A stretch of DNA of 64,000 nucleotides, taken from the NCBI RefSeq assembly GCF_015291705.1, contig NZ_CP030050.1, forward strand, positions 7,006,001-7,070,000. The letters run 5' to 3'. Made by a program: the position numbers and the translations under genes. Shown piece by piece: positions 1 through 8,561 of this stretch. Origin of the DNA: Bradyrhizobium arachidis (GTDB taxonomy: Bacteria > Pseudomonadota > Alphaproteobacteria > Rhizobiales > Xanthobacteraceae). Below the pieces are notes generated by a model. That model did no database searches and was not told the origin of the DNA. It saw nothing but the letters and a program-made list of their open reading frames with translations. How positions within the stretch are numbered: the first letter of the stretch is position 1; the number at the start of each line of letters is the position of its first letter.

Positions 1-2
1 GC

Positions 3-1541
3 GAGCATGGCGACGGCCTGGTGCGCTCGGAATTCCACGAGACCATGTTCGGCGAGCGCCTGGTTGCCGACTTCCGCGAGGTGAAGCAGCGCTTCGATCC
101 CGATGGCGTCCTCAATCCCGGCAAGATCGTCGACGCGCCCAAGATGGACGATCGCTCGCTGTTCCGCTTCAAGCCGGACTATCGCGTCGGCGAGCTGAAG
201 ACCAAGCTCGACTGGTCCGCCTATCCCGGCGCCGGTGGCGGTTTCCAGGGCGCGGTCGAGATGTGCAACAACAACGGCGCCTGCCGCAAGCTCGAGGGCG
301 GCGTGATATGCCCGTCCTATCGCGCCACGCGCAACGAGAAGGATGTCACGCGAGGCCGTGCCAACACCTTGCGGCTCGCGATATCAGGCCAGCTCGGCCC
401 CGACACGCTGTCTTCCGACGAGATGATGGAGACGCTCAAACTCTGCGTCTCCTGCAAGGCCTGCCGCCATGAATGTCCGACCGGCGTCGACATGGCCAAG
501 ATGAAGATCGAGGTGCTCGCCGCGCGCGCCGCCAGCCACGGCCTCACTCTCCGCGATCGCCTGGTCGGGTACCTGCCGCGCTATGCCGGCCTCGCCGCGC
601 GCTTCGCGCCGCTGGCGAATTTGCGCAACAGCAGCCCGATGCTGCGAAAGCTGTTCGAGCGCTTTGCCGGCATCAGCGCGCGCCGCGCCCTGCCCGCCTT
701 CCGCAGCGATGTGTTCGTGCCGCCAACCGAGAGCGTCGGACCGGAGGGCGGCCGCGAGGTCGTGCTGTTCGCCGATACGTTCAACCGCATCTACGAGCGC
801 GAGAACCTCGACGCCGCGCTGCGCGTGCTCACCGCCGGCGGCTATCGCGTGCACATGCCAAAACCTGCGAGCGGCAGCCGCCCGCTCTGCTGCGGACGCA
901 CGTTCCTCTCGGCGGGTCTCGTCGACGAAGCGAGGGCCGAGCTTGACCGGCTCGTCGCCGCGTTCGCGCCTTTCGCCGCGCGCGGCGTGCCGATCGTCGG
1001 CCTCGAGCCGAGCTGCCTGCTGACGCTGCGCGACGAGCTCGCCTCACTGCGCGAGGACAACGACGCCAAGGCCGTCGGCGCCCATGCCCTCACCTTCGAG
1101 GAGTTTCTGGTGCGCGAGGCCGAGGCCGGCCGATTGCAACTGCCGCTCGGCAACGTCACGGAAAAAGCAATCGTGCACGGCCATTGCCATCAAAAATCCT
1201 TCGGTGCCTTCAAGCCGGTCGAGCAGGTGCTGCGCCTCGTCCCCGGCCTGAAGGTCGAGACCATCGAGTCCAGCTGCTGCGGCATGGCGGGCGCGTTCGG
1301 CTATGGCGCCGACACCTATGATGCCTCGATCGAGATGGCCGAGCTGTCGCTGCTGCCGGCCGTGCGCCGCGCGGACCAGAGCACACTGGTTGTCGCCGAC
1401 GGCACCTCCTGCCGGCACCAGATCCACGACGGCGCCCAGCGCGAGGCGCTTCACGTCGCGCGCGTGCTGGCGATGAGCCTCGACCGCGCCGAGACCAATT
1501 CCTCAACCAACCCTACTACAAAGGAACCCAGCCATGGCTGA
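3..1541 (+). CDS. FAD-linked oxidase / 4Fe-4S CCG-domain fusion (5' end outside window)
   Basis: The frame is open from the first bases, so the gene begins upstream and only about its last 512 residues are visible. The first ~60 residues match the C-terminal end of GlcD-type FAD-linked oxidases (RFDPDGVLNPGKIV). A ferredoxin-like region follows, with CVSCKACRHECPTG at about nt 441-485 and an earlier Cys group near nt 268-320. Two cysteine-rich CCG domains end the protein (CCGRTFLSAG near nt 890, CCGMAGAFGYG near nt 1277). Large fusions of this layout are probably membrane-associated 2-hydroxyacid dehydrogenases that pass electrons from FAD to Fe-S centres; the substrate cannot be read. The stop overlaps the next start by 8 bases, so the two genes are probably cotranscribed. 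It belongs to the left chromosomal flank. Confidence 0.85.
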   Translation, partial: EHGDGLVRSEFHETMFGERLVADFREVKQRFDPDGVLNPGKIVDAPKMDDRSLFRFKPDYRVGELKTKLDWSAYPGAGGGFQGAVEMCNNNGACRKLEGGVICPSYRATRNEKDVTRGRANTLRLAISGQLGPDTLSSDEMMETLKLCVSCKACRHECPTGVDMAKMKIEVLAARAASHGLTLRDRLVGYLPRYAGLAARFAPLANLRNSSPMLRKLFERFAGISARRALPAFRSDVFVPPTESVGPEGGREVVLFADTFNRIYERENLDAALRVLTAGGYRVHMPKPASGSRPLCCGRTFLSAGLVDEARAELDRLVAAFAPFAARGVPIVGLEPSCLLTLRDELASLREDNDAKAVGAHALTFEEFLVREAEAGRLQLPLGNVTEKAIVHGHCHQKSFGAFKPVEQVLRLVPGLKVETIESSCCGMAGAFGYGADTYDASIEMAELSLLPAVRRADQSTLVVADGTSCRHQIHDGAQREALHVARVLAMSLDRAETNSSTNPTTKEPSHG

Positions 1542-1962
1542 CCTCACCCTCGACACCGCCCGAAAAATCCTTGACGCCGCCTTCGCAAAATCCGTCGAGC
1601 TGAAGCTCAAGCCGCTGGTCGTTACCATACTGGATGCACGCGGCGTGCTCAAGATCGCCGCCGCGCAGGACGGCATCAGCCTGATGCGCGCCGAGATCGC
1701 GCATGGCAAGGCCTATGGCGCGCTCGCGATGGGCATGGGCTCACGTGCGCTGTTCCAGCGCGCGCAGGAGCAGGCCTATTTCATCGATGCCGTTAACACG
1801 ATTGCAAAAGGCGCGCTGGTGCCGGTCCCCGGCGGCGTGCTGATCATGGATGGCACCACGCTGCTCGGCGCCGTCGGCGTCTCCGGTGACACCTCCGACA
1901 ATGACGAGGCCTGCGCGGTCGCCGGCATCCAGGCGGCGGGGCTGAAGGCTAACGCGGGGTAG
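1534..1962 (+). CDS. GlcG/HbpS-family heme-binding-like protein
   Basis: A 142-residue protein of the GlcG/HbpS (DUF336) family. It shows the long N-terminal helix region, the motif GVLKIAAAQDG and the glycine-rich core PVPGGVLIMDG followed by LLGAVGVSGDTSDND, both typical of the family. Length equals the family norm. Members often sit beside glycolate/lactate-type FAD oxidases, as here, where the start overlaps the upstream gene by 8 bases. The biochemical role is poorly defined: some relatives bind heme, others are only linked to glycolate use. No signal peptide is seen, so it is probably cytoplasmic. This is the last gene of the left chromosomal block; accessory DNA starts after it. Confidence 0.85.
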   Translation: MADLTLDTARKILDAAFAKSVELKLKPLVVTILDARGVLKIAAAQDGISLMRAEIAHGKAYGALAMGMGSRALFQRAQEQAYFIDAVNTIAKGALVPVPGGVLIMDGTTLLGAVGVSGDTSDNDEACAVAGIQAAGLKANAG

Positions 1963-2319
1963 CCTCCGCGCTACTGAAACCCTGCGCCTTGTTATACATC
2001 GAGAGATGGTCTCGCAGCAGCCTTGGTCGGGGGTTCGAGTCCCTGGTCCGCTACATCGCTACCCCTACTATTTCGGAAGCCCTATTTTCCTAGCGACGGG
2101 TAGCCTGGCGCCGAACACGGCGCCTCCGCCAAAAGCCACCGTGCGTGCGCAATCCGTCGTCCCACAATGGTCTCGGAGTAGGTTCAAATCCGGCGCAACC
2201 ACCGATCGCAGCGGCGATGGGCGATGACGCGCTACTATCGTATGGGCGCCGGATGTAGCAGCACGTGCAATTGCCAGCGCAAAGGCGTGGGGGCAGTCGT
2301 GATGTTGGCGGAATCAGTG
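1963..2319. other. Left junction region with two tRNA 3'-end-like fragments
   Basis: No convincing gene lies here. Two T-arm-like stretches stand out. At 2024-2055, GGTTCGAGTCC (2032-2042) is followed by seven bases that could be an acceptor strand. At 2176-2201, GGTTCAAATCC (2181-2191) is followed by GCGCAACCA, which resembles the end of an initiator-tRNA gene. Each is preceded by a similar ATGGTCTCG word (2006-2015 and 2167-2175). No matching 5' tRNA halves are present, so these are not working tRNAs. They may be scars of tRNA-targeted integration. I could not find the matching repeat at the right end, near 55267-55312. Confidence 0.3.
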
Positions 2320-2682
2320 CTACGGCAAGTTGCGAAAGACTCCTTTTTCTGGCGGGCGACAACAACCAGACCATTTCACCGCTGACCACGGAACATCCGC
2401 AGTTCGGCGTCGATGACGGCTATCGCGTGTATCGGCGGGTGAGCTACTAGTTCTGCCGTCGCGCGAGCGCGTCACTTCCGATACTCGTTGTCGTCTCGCT
2501 GAGCCCGCATCGGCGTCGAGAGGTCGGCTCCCTTTCGCGGCGATTTCATCGATGCGATATCCGTAGTCGCGAATATTCCTAAACGCGGTGCGCCGGTCCG
2601 TGCCTGGAGGAAGCCGAACCGACGCCTCGACCAGCGCGAAGAACCGCTCGAACAAGGTGTTGAGTTCCCCATAGCTATTCAT
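2320..2682 (-). CDS. Hypothetical protein, possibly decayed at its C-terminus
   Basis: A 120-codon frame starting 14 bases after the CitMHS stop on the same strand, so it could be the last gene of that operon. The first ~55 residues have normal composition and look protein-like (helical, with FFALVEASVRL). The rest is Arg/Ser-rich and resembles out-of-frame translation, which suggests a frameshift or an erosion endpoint. I recognise no family. It could equally be a chance frame. Confidence 0.25.
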   Translation of the reverse strand: MNSYGELNTLFERFFALVEASVRLPPGTDRRTAFRNIRDYGYRIDEIAAKGSRPLDADAGSARRQRVSEVTRSRDGRTSSSPADTRDSRHRRRTADVPWSAVKWSGCCRPPEKGVFRNLP

Positions 2683-2695
2683 GGCACGGACAGGC

Positions 2696-4018
2696 TCAGA
2701 AGACCGGGATGACGCCGACGAGGGCAGATGCGACCAGCAGCACCAACATCAGCAGGAACGACCACTTCATCGTGAACCGCTGGTGCGCGCCGAATTCCAC
2801 CCCCGCAAGGCCTATCAGCACGTAATTGGCAGCTAGCAGCGGACTAAGGAAGTGGACAGGCTGCCCCACCAAAGATGCGCGGGCGATGATCTCGGGCGCG
2901 ATGCCGTAGGTTTTTGCGGTTTCCGCCAGGATCGGCACGATGCCAAAGTAGAAGGCGTCGTTAGAGATAAAGAAGGTGAACGGCGCGCTTAGCAGAGCCG
3001 TAATCAACGGCAAATGGCCGGCCGCCGGCGCCGGGACCATGTGCACTACGCTCTGCGCGATGGCATCCATCATCTTGGTCCCCGATAGGATGCCGGTGAA
3101 CACTCCAGCCGCGAAGATGATGCCCACGACCGATACAGCGCTGCCCGCATGCGCTGCGATGCGCTCCTTCTGATCCTTCTGTTTCGGAAAGTTCACCGTG
3201 ATCGCGATTGCGAACGCTGCCATGAACAACACAGGCAGCGGCAGCCAGCCTCCGACAAGACAGACCAGGAGAGCGACGGTGAGCACCAAGTTGAAGATCA
3301 TCAAGGCCGGACGACGCTCCGGAGCAGGCAGATCGGTCGAACTGAAATCCACATCGCCGCCGAACGCCGAGACGTGGTCGGGCGCCTCCGGCTTGCCGAT
3401 CTTGCTCAGCCGCGCCCGCTCCTTGCGACCGAGGTAATAGGCGATGCCGAGTACGGCCAGCGACGCCATTGTCATGCCGGGGACCAGCGGCAGGAAGACC
3501 TGGCTCGCGTCGAGATGCAGCACGCTCATGACGCGTGCGGTCGGGCCGCCCCAGGGCGCGATGTTCATGACGCTATTGCTCAGCCCAATTACGCAGGGAA
3601 GGATCAGCGGGTTGATACCGAGATATCTATGCAGGGGCAGCAGCGCGGTGACGCACAGCAGGAACGTTGTCGAACCGTCACCATCGAGGGACACGATAAG
3701 GGCCATCGCGGCCGAACCAACGACGAGCCGAACCGGGTCGCCCTTGGACAATCGGATGATGAGCCGAACCAGCGCATCGAACAGGCCGACGTCGATCATC
3801 AGTCCGAAGTAGAGGATCGCGAACAGCGTAAGCACGCCTGTCGGCGCAATGGCCCGCAGCCCGCTTATCACCATCGGGCCGATATCGGTTCCGAACCCGC
3901 CGATCAACGCGAAGACGATCGGCACGATGATGAGCGCGATCATCGCCGTGAGGCGCTCCGTCATGATCAACGCCATGAAGACGACGATCATGGAATATCC
4001 GAGAATGGTCAGCAACAT
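2696..4018 (-). CDS. CitMHS-family tricarboxylate transporter
   Basis: About 440 residues, strongly hydrophobic with roughly 11-12 membrane segments. CitMHS-type landmarks are GDGSTTFLLCVTALLPL, APWGGPTARV and ISNDAFYFGIVPIL. Known members are inner-membrane symporters moving citrate complexed with Mg or Ca, or related di/tricarboxylates, with protons. I chose the ATG at 4018 because a strong ribosome site (GGAGGGAAGAG) precedes it; an upstream in-frame start adds only eight unlikely residues. It is third in a minus-strand block after the PrpD- and PrpB-like genes. That context suggests the substrate is a C6/C7 tricarboxylate such as 2-methylcitrate; this is inference. Confidence 0.85.
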   Translation of the reverse strand: MLLTILGYSMIVVFMALIMTERLTAMIALIIVPIVFALIGGFGTDIGPMVISGLRAIAPTGVLTLFAILYFGLMIDVGLFDALVRLIIRLSKGDPVRLVVGSAAMALIVSLDGDGSTTFLLCVTALLPLHRYLGINPLILPCVIGLSNSVMNIAPWGGPTARVMSVLHLDASQVFLPLVPGMTMASLAVLGIAYYLGRKERARLSKIGKPEAPDHVSAFGGDVDFSSTDLPAPERRPALMIFNLVLTVALLVCLVGGWLPLPVLFMAAFAIAITVNFPKQKDQKERIAAHAGSAVSVVGIIFAAGVFTGILSGTKMMDAIAQSVVHMVPAPAAGHLPLITALLSAPFTFFISNDAFYFGIVPILAETAKTYGIAPEIIARASLVGQPVHFLSPLLAANYVLIGLAGVEFGAHQRFTMKWSFLLMLVLLVASALVGVIPVF

Positions 4019-4203
4019 GGCACGCCTCTTCCCTCCGGGCACCGTAGTCCCGGCTTTTTCTGTGTTTGGGCAGCTTTGCTTGCAGCTTCTGGACGACGGG
4101 TCTTTGTCCGCCGGCCAGGCAGTTCAGGTCCTGCGCAATTGCAGGGGTCGTCGTGATTCACCGTCCGGCATCATCGGCGAACGGTTTAGGATCACGATCG
4201 TCG

Positions 4204-5127
4204 TCAACCGCGCTTGAGTATGGGCTGCGGGACGACAGTCGTGACGATCGAGTGATCGAGCGCTTCGTATTCGTGGTAACCGATCGTGCCGTAGAGTTCT
4301 TGGCGCGTCTGCATCCGGTCGATCATCTTGTGGGCGCCACCGTCACGCTTGATCGCCGCAAACAGCTCGGCCTGCGCTTTGTTGGCCACACGCAACGAGC
4401 TGACCGGCCAGATCACCATGTGGTAGCCCATATCCTGAAACTCGGCCGCCGTGAAAAACGGCGTGCGACCGAACTCGGTCATGTTTGTAAGAAGCGGGAC
4501 GCCCGGGAGCCGCTTGGCAAACTCGCGGAACATTTCCGCAGTGTTGAGCGCTTCAGGGAAAATCGCGTCCGCGCCTGCCTGCACATAGAGCTTGGCGCGA
4601 GCGACGGCGCCGTCCATCCCCTCGCTGGCCGCGGCATCGGTGCGGGCGATAAGGACAAGGTCCCGCCTCGCCTTCGCCGCCGCGGCGACCTTGGCGGCCA
4701 TGTCGTGGGCGTCGGACAGCTTCTTGTCATTCAGATGCCCGCACTTCTTGGGCAGCAACTGATCTTCGATGTGAACCGCGGCCGCACCCGAATCCTCGAA
4801 GGCGCGGACCATGTGCATCACGTTCAGAGCTTCGCCATAGCCCGTATCGCCGTCGACAAGCAGCGGCAGTCCGGACGAGCGCGCCACCTGGCGGATGAAG
4901 AAGCAGACTTCGTCGATGGTGATGATGCCCAGATCGGGTAATCCCATCGAGGCGGTCATGGCCGCGCCGGAGAGATACACCGCATCGAAGCCCGCAGCCT
5001 TCGCCTGCAGGGATGCCTGTCCGTTGTGCGTGCCTGGAATTTGCAGTATCTCCCGCCGCTTCAGGAGTTGGCGAAACCGCGATCCGGCCGTTTCTTTATT
5101 GAGATCCGCTGCAACGAGATAGGTCAT
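4204..5127 (-). CDS. prpB: 2-methylisocitrate lyase-like protein (ICL/PEP mutase superfamily)
   Basis: 307 residues, the usual PrpB length. The lyase signature PKKCGHL is present with its catalytic Cys. DGDTGYGEALNV, VHIEDQ and the metal/substrate-binding segment LIARTDA are also in place. PrpB splits 2-methylisocitrate into succinate and pyruvate in the cytoplasm. The gene starts 11 bases downstream of the MmgE/PrpD stop, so both are cotranscribed. A true isocitrate lyase would be much longer. Oxaloacetate decarboxylase or a carboxyPEP mutase relative are alternatives, but PKKCGHL and the PrpD partner favour PrpB. Confidence 0.85.
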   Translation of the reverse strand: MTYLVAADLNKETAGSRFRQLLKRREILQIPGTHNGQASLQAKAAGFDAVYLSGAAMTASMGLPDLGIITIDEVCFFIRQVARSSGLPLLVDGDTGYGEALNVMHMVRAFEDSGAAAVHIEDQLLPKKCGHLNDKKLSDAHDMAAKVAAAAKARRDLVLIARTDAAASEGMDGAVARAKLYVQAGADAIFPEALNTAEMFREFAKRLPGVPLLTNMTEFGRTPFFTAAEFQDMGYHMVIWPVSSLRVANKAQAELFAAIKRDGGAHKMIDRMQTRQELYGTIGYHEYEALDHSIVTTVVPQPILKRG

Positions 5128-5138
5128 GCTTCGCCCCC

Positions 5139-6593
5139 TCAGATCACGTAGAGATCGACGTACTCGTTGACCGGCATCGCCTCGAGCTTCGCCTGGTCGA
5201 GGGAGACGTCGAGGATGGCCGCCTGCTGCTTGGCCGGAAACTTGCGGGCCAGGTTGGTGCGGAACTTGGCTTCCAGCAGGGGAATCCCATCGCCGCGACG
5301 CCGCTTGTGGCCGATCGGGTATTCGACGACGACCTCAGGCAAGGTCGTGCCGTCCTTCAACCGGACGGTCAGCGAGTTGGCGATCGAGCGCTTTTCAGAA
5401 TCGTGATAGTCCTTCGTGAACGCCGGATCCTCCACGCAGACGATCTTCGCCCGCAGCGCGTCGATGCGCGGGTCGGAGGCCACGCGGTCTTCGTAGTCTG
5501 CAGCCGTGAGCCGCCCGAAGATCAGTGGCACCGCCACCATGTACTGGATGCGGTGGTCGCGGTCGGCCGGGTTGTTCAGCGGGTCCTGCTTGTCGATGAT
5601 CCGGATGCAAGCTTCGTGCGTGCGGATCGTGATCTTCTCGACATCATCCGTGGTCTTGTCGGCCTTCTTGAGGGCGCCGTGCAGCGACATCGCGGCTTCG
5701 ACGCCGGTCTGCGAATGAAACTCTGCCGGGAAGGAGATCTTGAAGAGCACGTTCTCCATGACGTAGGAGCCGTAGGGTCGCTGGAATTCGAACGGCCGTC
5801 CCTTGAACAGCACGTCGTGGAAACCCCACGTCTTCGCCGTCAGAACCGACGGGTAGCCCATCTCGCCGGTCTTCGCGATCAGTGCAAGGCGCCCCCCCCG
5901 GCTGGTTGCGTCGCCTGCCGCCCACGACTTTCGGCTGCCGGTGTTCGGCGCGAGGCGATAGGTGCGAAGGCTCTGCCCGTCCACCCACGCCAGCGAGACG
6001 GCATTGATGATCTCGTCGCGCGTCAGCCCGAGCATCTGCGCGACCACCGCGGTCGTGGCGACCTTGACCAGAACGACATGATCCAGGCCGACCTTATTGA
6101 ATGAGTTCTCCAGCGCGATGCAGCCCTGGATTTCGTGCGCCTTGACCATCGCTGTGAGGACGTCGCGCATCTTCAGGGGGGTCCGGCCGGCGGCGACCGC
6201 CGTGCGTGAGAGCCACTCTGCGACCGCGAGGATGCTGCCGCCAACGTTGTCTGAGGGGTGGCCCCACTCCGCCGCAAGCCACGTGTCGTTGAAGTCGAGC
6301 CAGCGGACCATCACGCCGATGTTGAACGCGGCCTGCAGCGGGTCGAGCTGAAATTGCGTGCCGGGCACCTTCGCACCGTTTGGCACGACGGTGCCTTGAA
6401 CGACCGGTCCGAGCAGCATGAGGCAGGCAGGATATTCGAGCGCTTCGAGGCCGCAGCCGAGGGTGTCGATAAGGCAGTTGCGCGCCGCTGCGTAGGCGAG
6501 GTCGCTCTTCATCTGGTAGCCGATGACGCAGTCGGCGATGTCGGTCAGGACCTGAGCGGGTTTCGGTCGCACGTTGCTGATGTGGGACGCCAT
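5139..6593 (-). CDS. prpD: MmgE/PrpD-family dehydratase (2-methylcitrate dehydratase type)
   Basis: 484 residues, full length for MmgE/PrpD. Family landmarks include the N-terminal CLIDTLGCGLEALEYP, WLDFNDTWLAAEWGHPSDN (probable active-site loop) and the C-terminal PIGHKRRR. PrpD dehydrates 2-methylcitrate to 2-methyl-cis-aconitate. The ATG at 6593 follows an AGGAG site; a longer reading to 6635 has no support. It is the first gene of the minus-strand block prpD-prpB-citMHS and diverges from a LysR gene across a 159-bp gap with candidate operator repeats. No methylcitrate synthase (prpC) lies in the window, so the block looks built for imported substrate rather than propionate. Confidence 0.85.
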   Translation of the reverse strand: MASHISNVRPKPAQVLTDIADCVIGYQMKSDLAYAAARNCLIDTLGCGLEALEYPACLMLLGPVVQGTVVPNGAKVPGTQFQLDPLQAAFNIGVMVRWLDFNDTWLAAEWGHPSDNVGGSILAVAEWLSRTAVAAGRTPLKMRDVLTAMVKAHEIQGCIALENSFNKVGLDHVVLVKVATTAVVAQMLGLTRDEIINAVSLAWVDGQSLRTYRLAPNTGSRKSWAAGDATSRGGRLALIAKTGEMGYPSVLTAKTWGFHDVLFKGRPFEFQRPYGSYVMENVLFKISFPAEFHSQTGVEAAMSLHGALKKADKTTDDVEKITIRTHEACIRIIDKQDPLNNPADRDHRIQYMVAVPLIFGRLTAADYEDRVASDPRIDALRAKIVCVEDPAFTKDYHDSEKRSIANSLTVRLKDGTTLPEVVVEYPIGHKRRRGDGIPLLEAKFRTNLARKFPAKQQAAILDVSLDQAKLEAMPVNEYVDLYVI

Positions 6594-6713
6594 GTCTCCT
6601 CCTCCCATCGGTGTTGGCCAAGGTCCCGGCTTCAAGAGGATCGCGGGATATTGCGCGACCAGCCGGCCTCTTCGTTGTCGGAGTCACTAACGTCCCGCCA
6701 CCTGTATGTAAAA

Positions 6714-6749
6714 TATCTTGCAGATACCATATTTATATCTTTAAGGTAT
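6714..6749. promoter_or_regulatory. Candidate LysR operator between prpD and lysR
   Basis: In the divergent intergenic gap, TATCT-TGC-AGATA is a perfect dyad (6714-6726), followed by another TATCT at 6736-6740. ATACC (6724-6728) and GGTAT (6745-6749) form an overlapping dyad. The A+T content is far above the surroundings. Clustered half-sites in a divergent LysR/target gap are typical of LysR autoregulation plus activation. The assignment is inferred from position and symmetry. Confidence 0.5.
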
Positions 6750-6752
6750 GGC

Positions 6753-7634
6753 ATGGAGCGCCGGCATCTCCGATATCTGCTCGCCCTGTCCGAGGAAGGC
6801 AGCTTCACCCGCGCAGCGGAGCGGGTGGGAATCGCGCAGCCGCCCTTCTCGAAGCAGATCCGCGACATGGAGCATGAGATCGGCGCAGCGCTCGTCGAGC
6901 GTCTGCCGCGAGGCGCGGTGCTGACGGAAGCCGGCCACGCCTTCGTGGCCCGCGCCCGCGCCATCGAAGACGCCTTCGCCGCCGCGGTGGACGAGGCCCG
7001 GCGCATCGGCACGGGACACGCCGGTCGGCTACGGGTCGGCTTTACGGAGACGGGAATTTTCCATCCGCGCGTCGTCGCCTGCTTCCTGCGCTTCCGACAG
7101 CGCTATCCCGGTGTCGAACTCGTCCTTGAGGAGCAACTATCGGTCGCCCTCGTCTCACTCCTGCGCGAAGGCAGGCTAGACGCCGCGTTCATCAGACCTC
7201 CGCTTCCGACGGACGACGGCTGGGAGCGGCGGGCATTTGCCAGCGAGCCGCTGGTCGTAGCCATCCCCAAGGGCCACCGTCTTGCGGCGCGCCGCACCGT
7301 CCGGCTGACCGACCTGCGCGACGAACCGTTCGTGTTCTATCACCGGCGCGTGCGGCCTGGCCTCACCGATACCATCATCTCGGCTTGTGAACGGGCAGGC
7401 TTCACGCCTCGCGAAAGCCAAATCGTCACGAAGATCCCATCCGCCTTGCGCCTAGTCGCCGCCGGTGCCGGCGTGGCTATCGTCCCAGCCTCGATGTCGC
7501 GGGTCGGCGCGGTCGATCTTCGCTTCTTGGCGCTAGGCGACCGGCTCTCGGCCGAGATTGCGCTGATCTGGCGGAAAGATTGCCGGTCGATGTCCCTTCC
7601 CGGCTTCGTGGCCGAGACGGAGCGCGTCCGCTGA
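6753..7634 (+). CDS. LysR-type regulator of the prpD-prpB-citMHS block
   Basis: 293 residues. The N-terminal winged helix-turn-helix (about residues 3-62: HLRYLLALSEEGSFTRAAER and the recognition helix PPFSKQIRDME) is followed by a substrate-binding-protein-like effector domain (about 90-290) containing VGFTETGIF and LVAAGAGVAIVP. I start at the ATG at 6753; a second ATG five bases upstream is out of frame. Transcribed away from prpD, it probably senses the tricarboxylate or an intermediate and activates the divergent block. The truncated LysR at 8562-9257 is clearly related (VGFTESASF, LVAASMGVAIVP), so the islet may once have had two such modules. Confidence 0.85.
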   Translation: MERRHLRYLLALSEEGSFTRAAERVGIAQPPFSKQIRDMEHEIGAALVERLPRGAVLTEAGHAFVARARAIEDAFAAAVDEARRIGTGHAGRLRVGFTETGIFHPRVVACFLRFRQRYPGVELVLEEQLSVALVSLLREGRLDAAFIRPPLPTDDGWERRAFASEPLVVAIPKGHRLAARRTVRLTDLRDEPFVFYHRRVRPGLTDTIISACERAGFTPRESQIVTKIPSALRLVAAGAGVAIVPASMSRVGAVDLRFLALGDRLSAEIALIWRKDCRSMSLPGFVAETERVR

Positions 7635-7637
7635 CGT

Positions 7638-7970
7638 TTCTAACGAGACCGGCGACGCCTGCCTGCGCGCGCTGGCGCGGATCTCTCCGCGCAGGTCCGC
7701 CGGCCGCCCGACCTCGCGGCCCGCTACGGCGGCGAGGAATCGCACTGCTGCTGCCGAACACCGATGCGGAGGGCTGCGAGCTCGTCGGCGAGAATGTGCG
7801 GCGAGCGCTCCGCGAACTCGGCATGCTGCACGCGCTGAACTCGTCTTCCAAGATCGTGACGGTGGCCTGGGGCGGCGTGAATCACCTGCCCGCGCGGGGC
7901 GCTCCCGACTGCGGCTCGCTATGGCGGCCGCCGAGCGCGAACTCTATGCGGCCAAGGGACCGCGGGCGTA
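7638..7970 (+). pseudogene. Diguanylate cyclase (GGDEF) C-terminal remnant
   Basis: Translation shows pieces of a GGDEF domain in more than one frame. GDACLRALA-like and RYGGEES residues read in one frame (about 7645-7745), then LLLPNTDAEGCELVGENVRR and SSKIVTVAWGG read in another (about 7745-7890). The RYGGEE motif corresponds to the GG(D/E)EF active site and the last piece to the domain's C-terminal strand. The sensory N-terminus and most of the catalytic domain are absent and the frame is broken, so no cyclase can be made. It begins within bases of the LysR stop, which marks a recombination boundary. Confidence 0.6.
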
Positions 7971-8099
7971 ACCGGCTCGTCATGTCGGGACAGGTGGTCG
8001 CCTGGCCCGGCGCCAAGAGCTCACATCCCGTCGATCCCAGCACGTTGGGACGTGCGATGCGGCGTGCGTGGAGAAGCGCGTTGGCTGCGGCGGCCAGCC

Positions 8100-8250
8100 T
8101 CGCTGCAGGCCCGAGGACTTCCTCGTGGATGCGCAAAACGACTGCTGCATCTACCCGGAGGGCCACAAGCTGTACTCCAGCGGCTGACGCTGCCGCATTA
8201 ACGGACGCATCGCGGACACTACAAGAGCACGCAGGCGCGCGCAGCGTGTC
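8100..8250 (+). pseudogene. IS1182-type transposase remnant
   Basis: A short stretch reads DFLVDAQNDCCIYPEGHKLY, a stop, then CRINGRIADTT. This matches the Cys-rich middle part of IS1182-family transposases, where CICPAGK...YSNG...CRI...AHKY is usual. A stop codon interrupts it, and the catalytic regions and inverted repeats are gone. It is a decayed fossil. The 311 bp from here to 8561 hold nothing I can assign. Confidence 0.5.
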
Positions 8251-8561
8251 CGGTGACCGGCGCGGCGCATTTTGGATCCCGCAACCCAACCAAAATTCAC
8301 CGCTAGACGGTGTCAGCCAAACCGGACAACGGGCTGCAAACGTGGCCACTTCTTGAAGGCGACCACGGAGTTGGCTAGAAGCACGGCGATATTCCCAGCG
8401 ACTGCGCTGAACATGACTGATCTAAGCGTTGCGTCCCTCTTGCAACGCCCGTTCAGAATTCTGGTATCCACTCCGCAGCTTGATGCGGCGGACACTTGTG
8501 TGTTGCCCACCGCTGGAGGCCGGTGAGGCTTCGTGTCCATTTTGCGGCCTTTTCGCTCTGA

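Noticed and set aside
2006..2201. Functional tRNA genes
   Set aside because: Only T-arm and acceptor-like 3' parts are present; no D-arm, anticodon arm or matching 5' acceptor strand is found.
7580..8356. A 258-residue plus-strand protein
   Set aside because: It crosses frameshifted GGDEF pieces and an IS1182-type relic; no single protein is supported.
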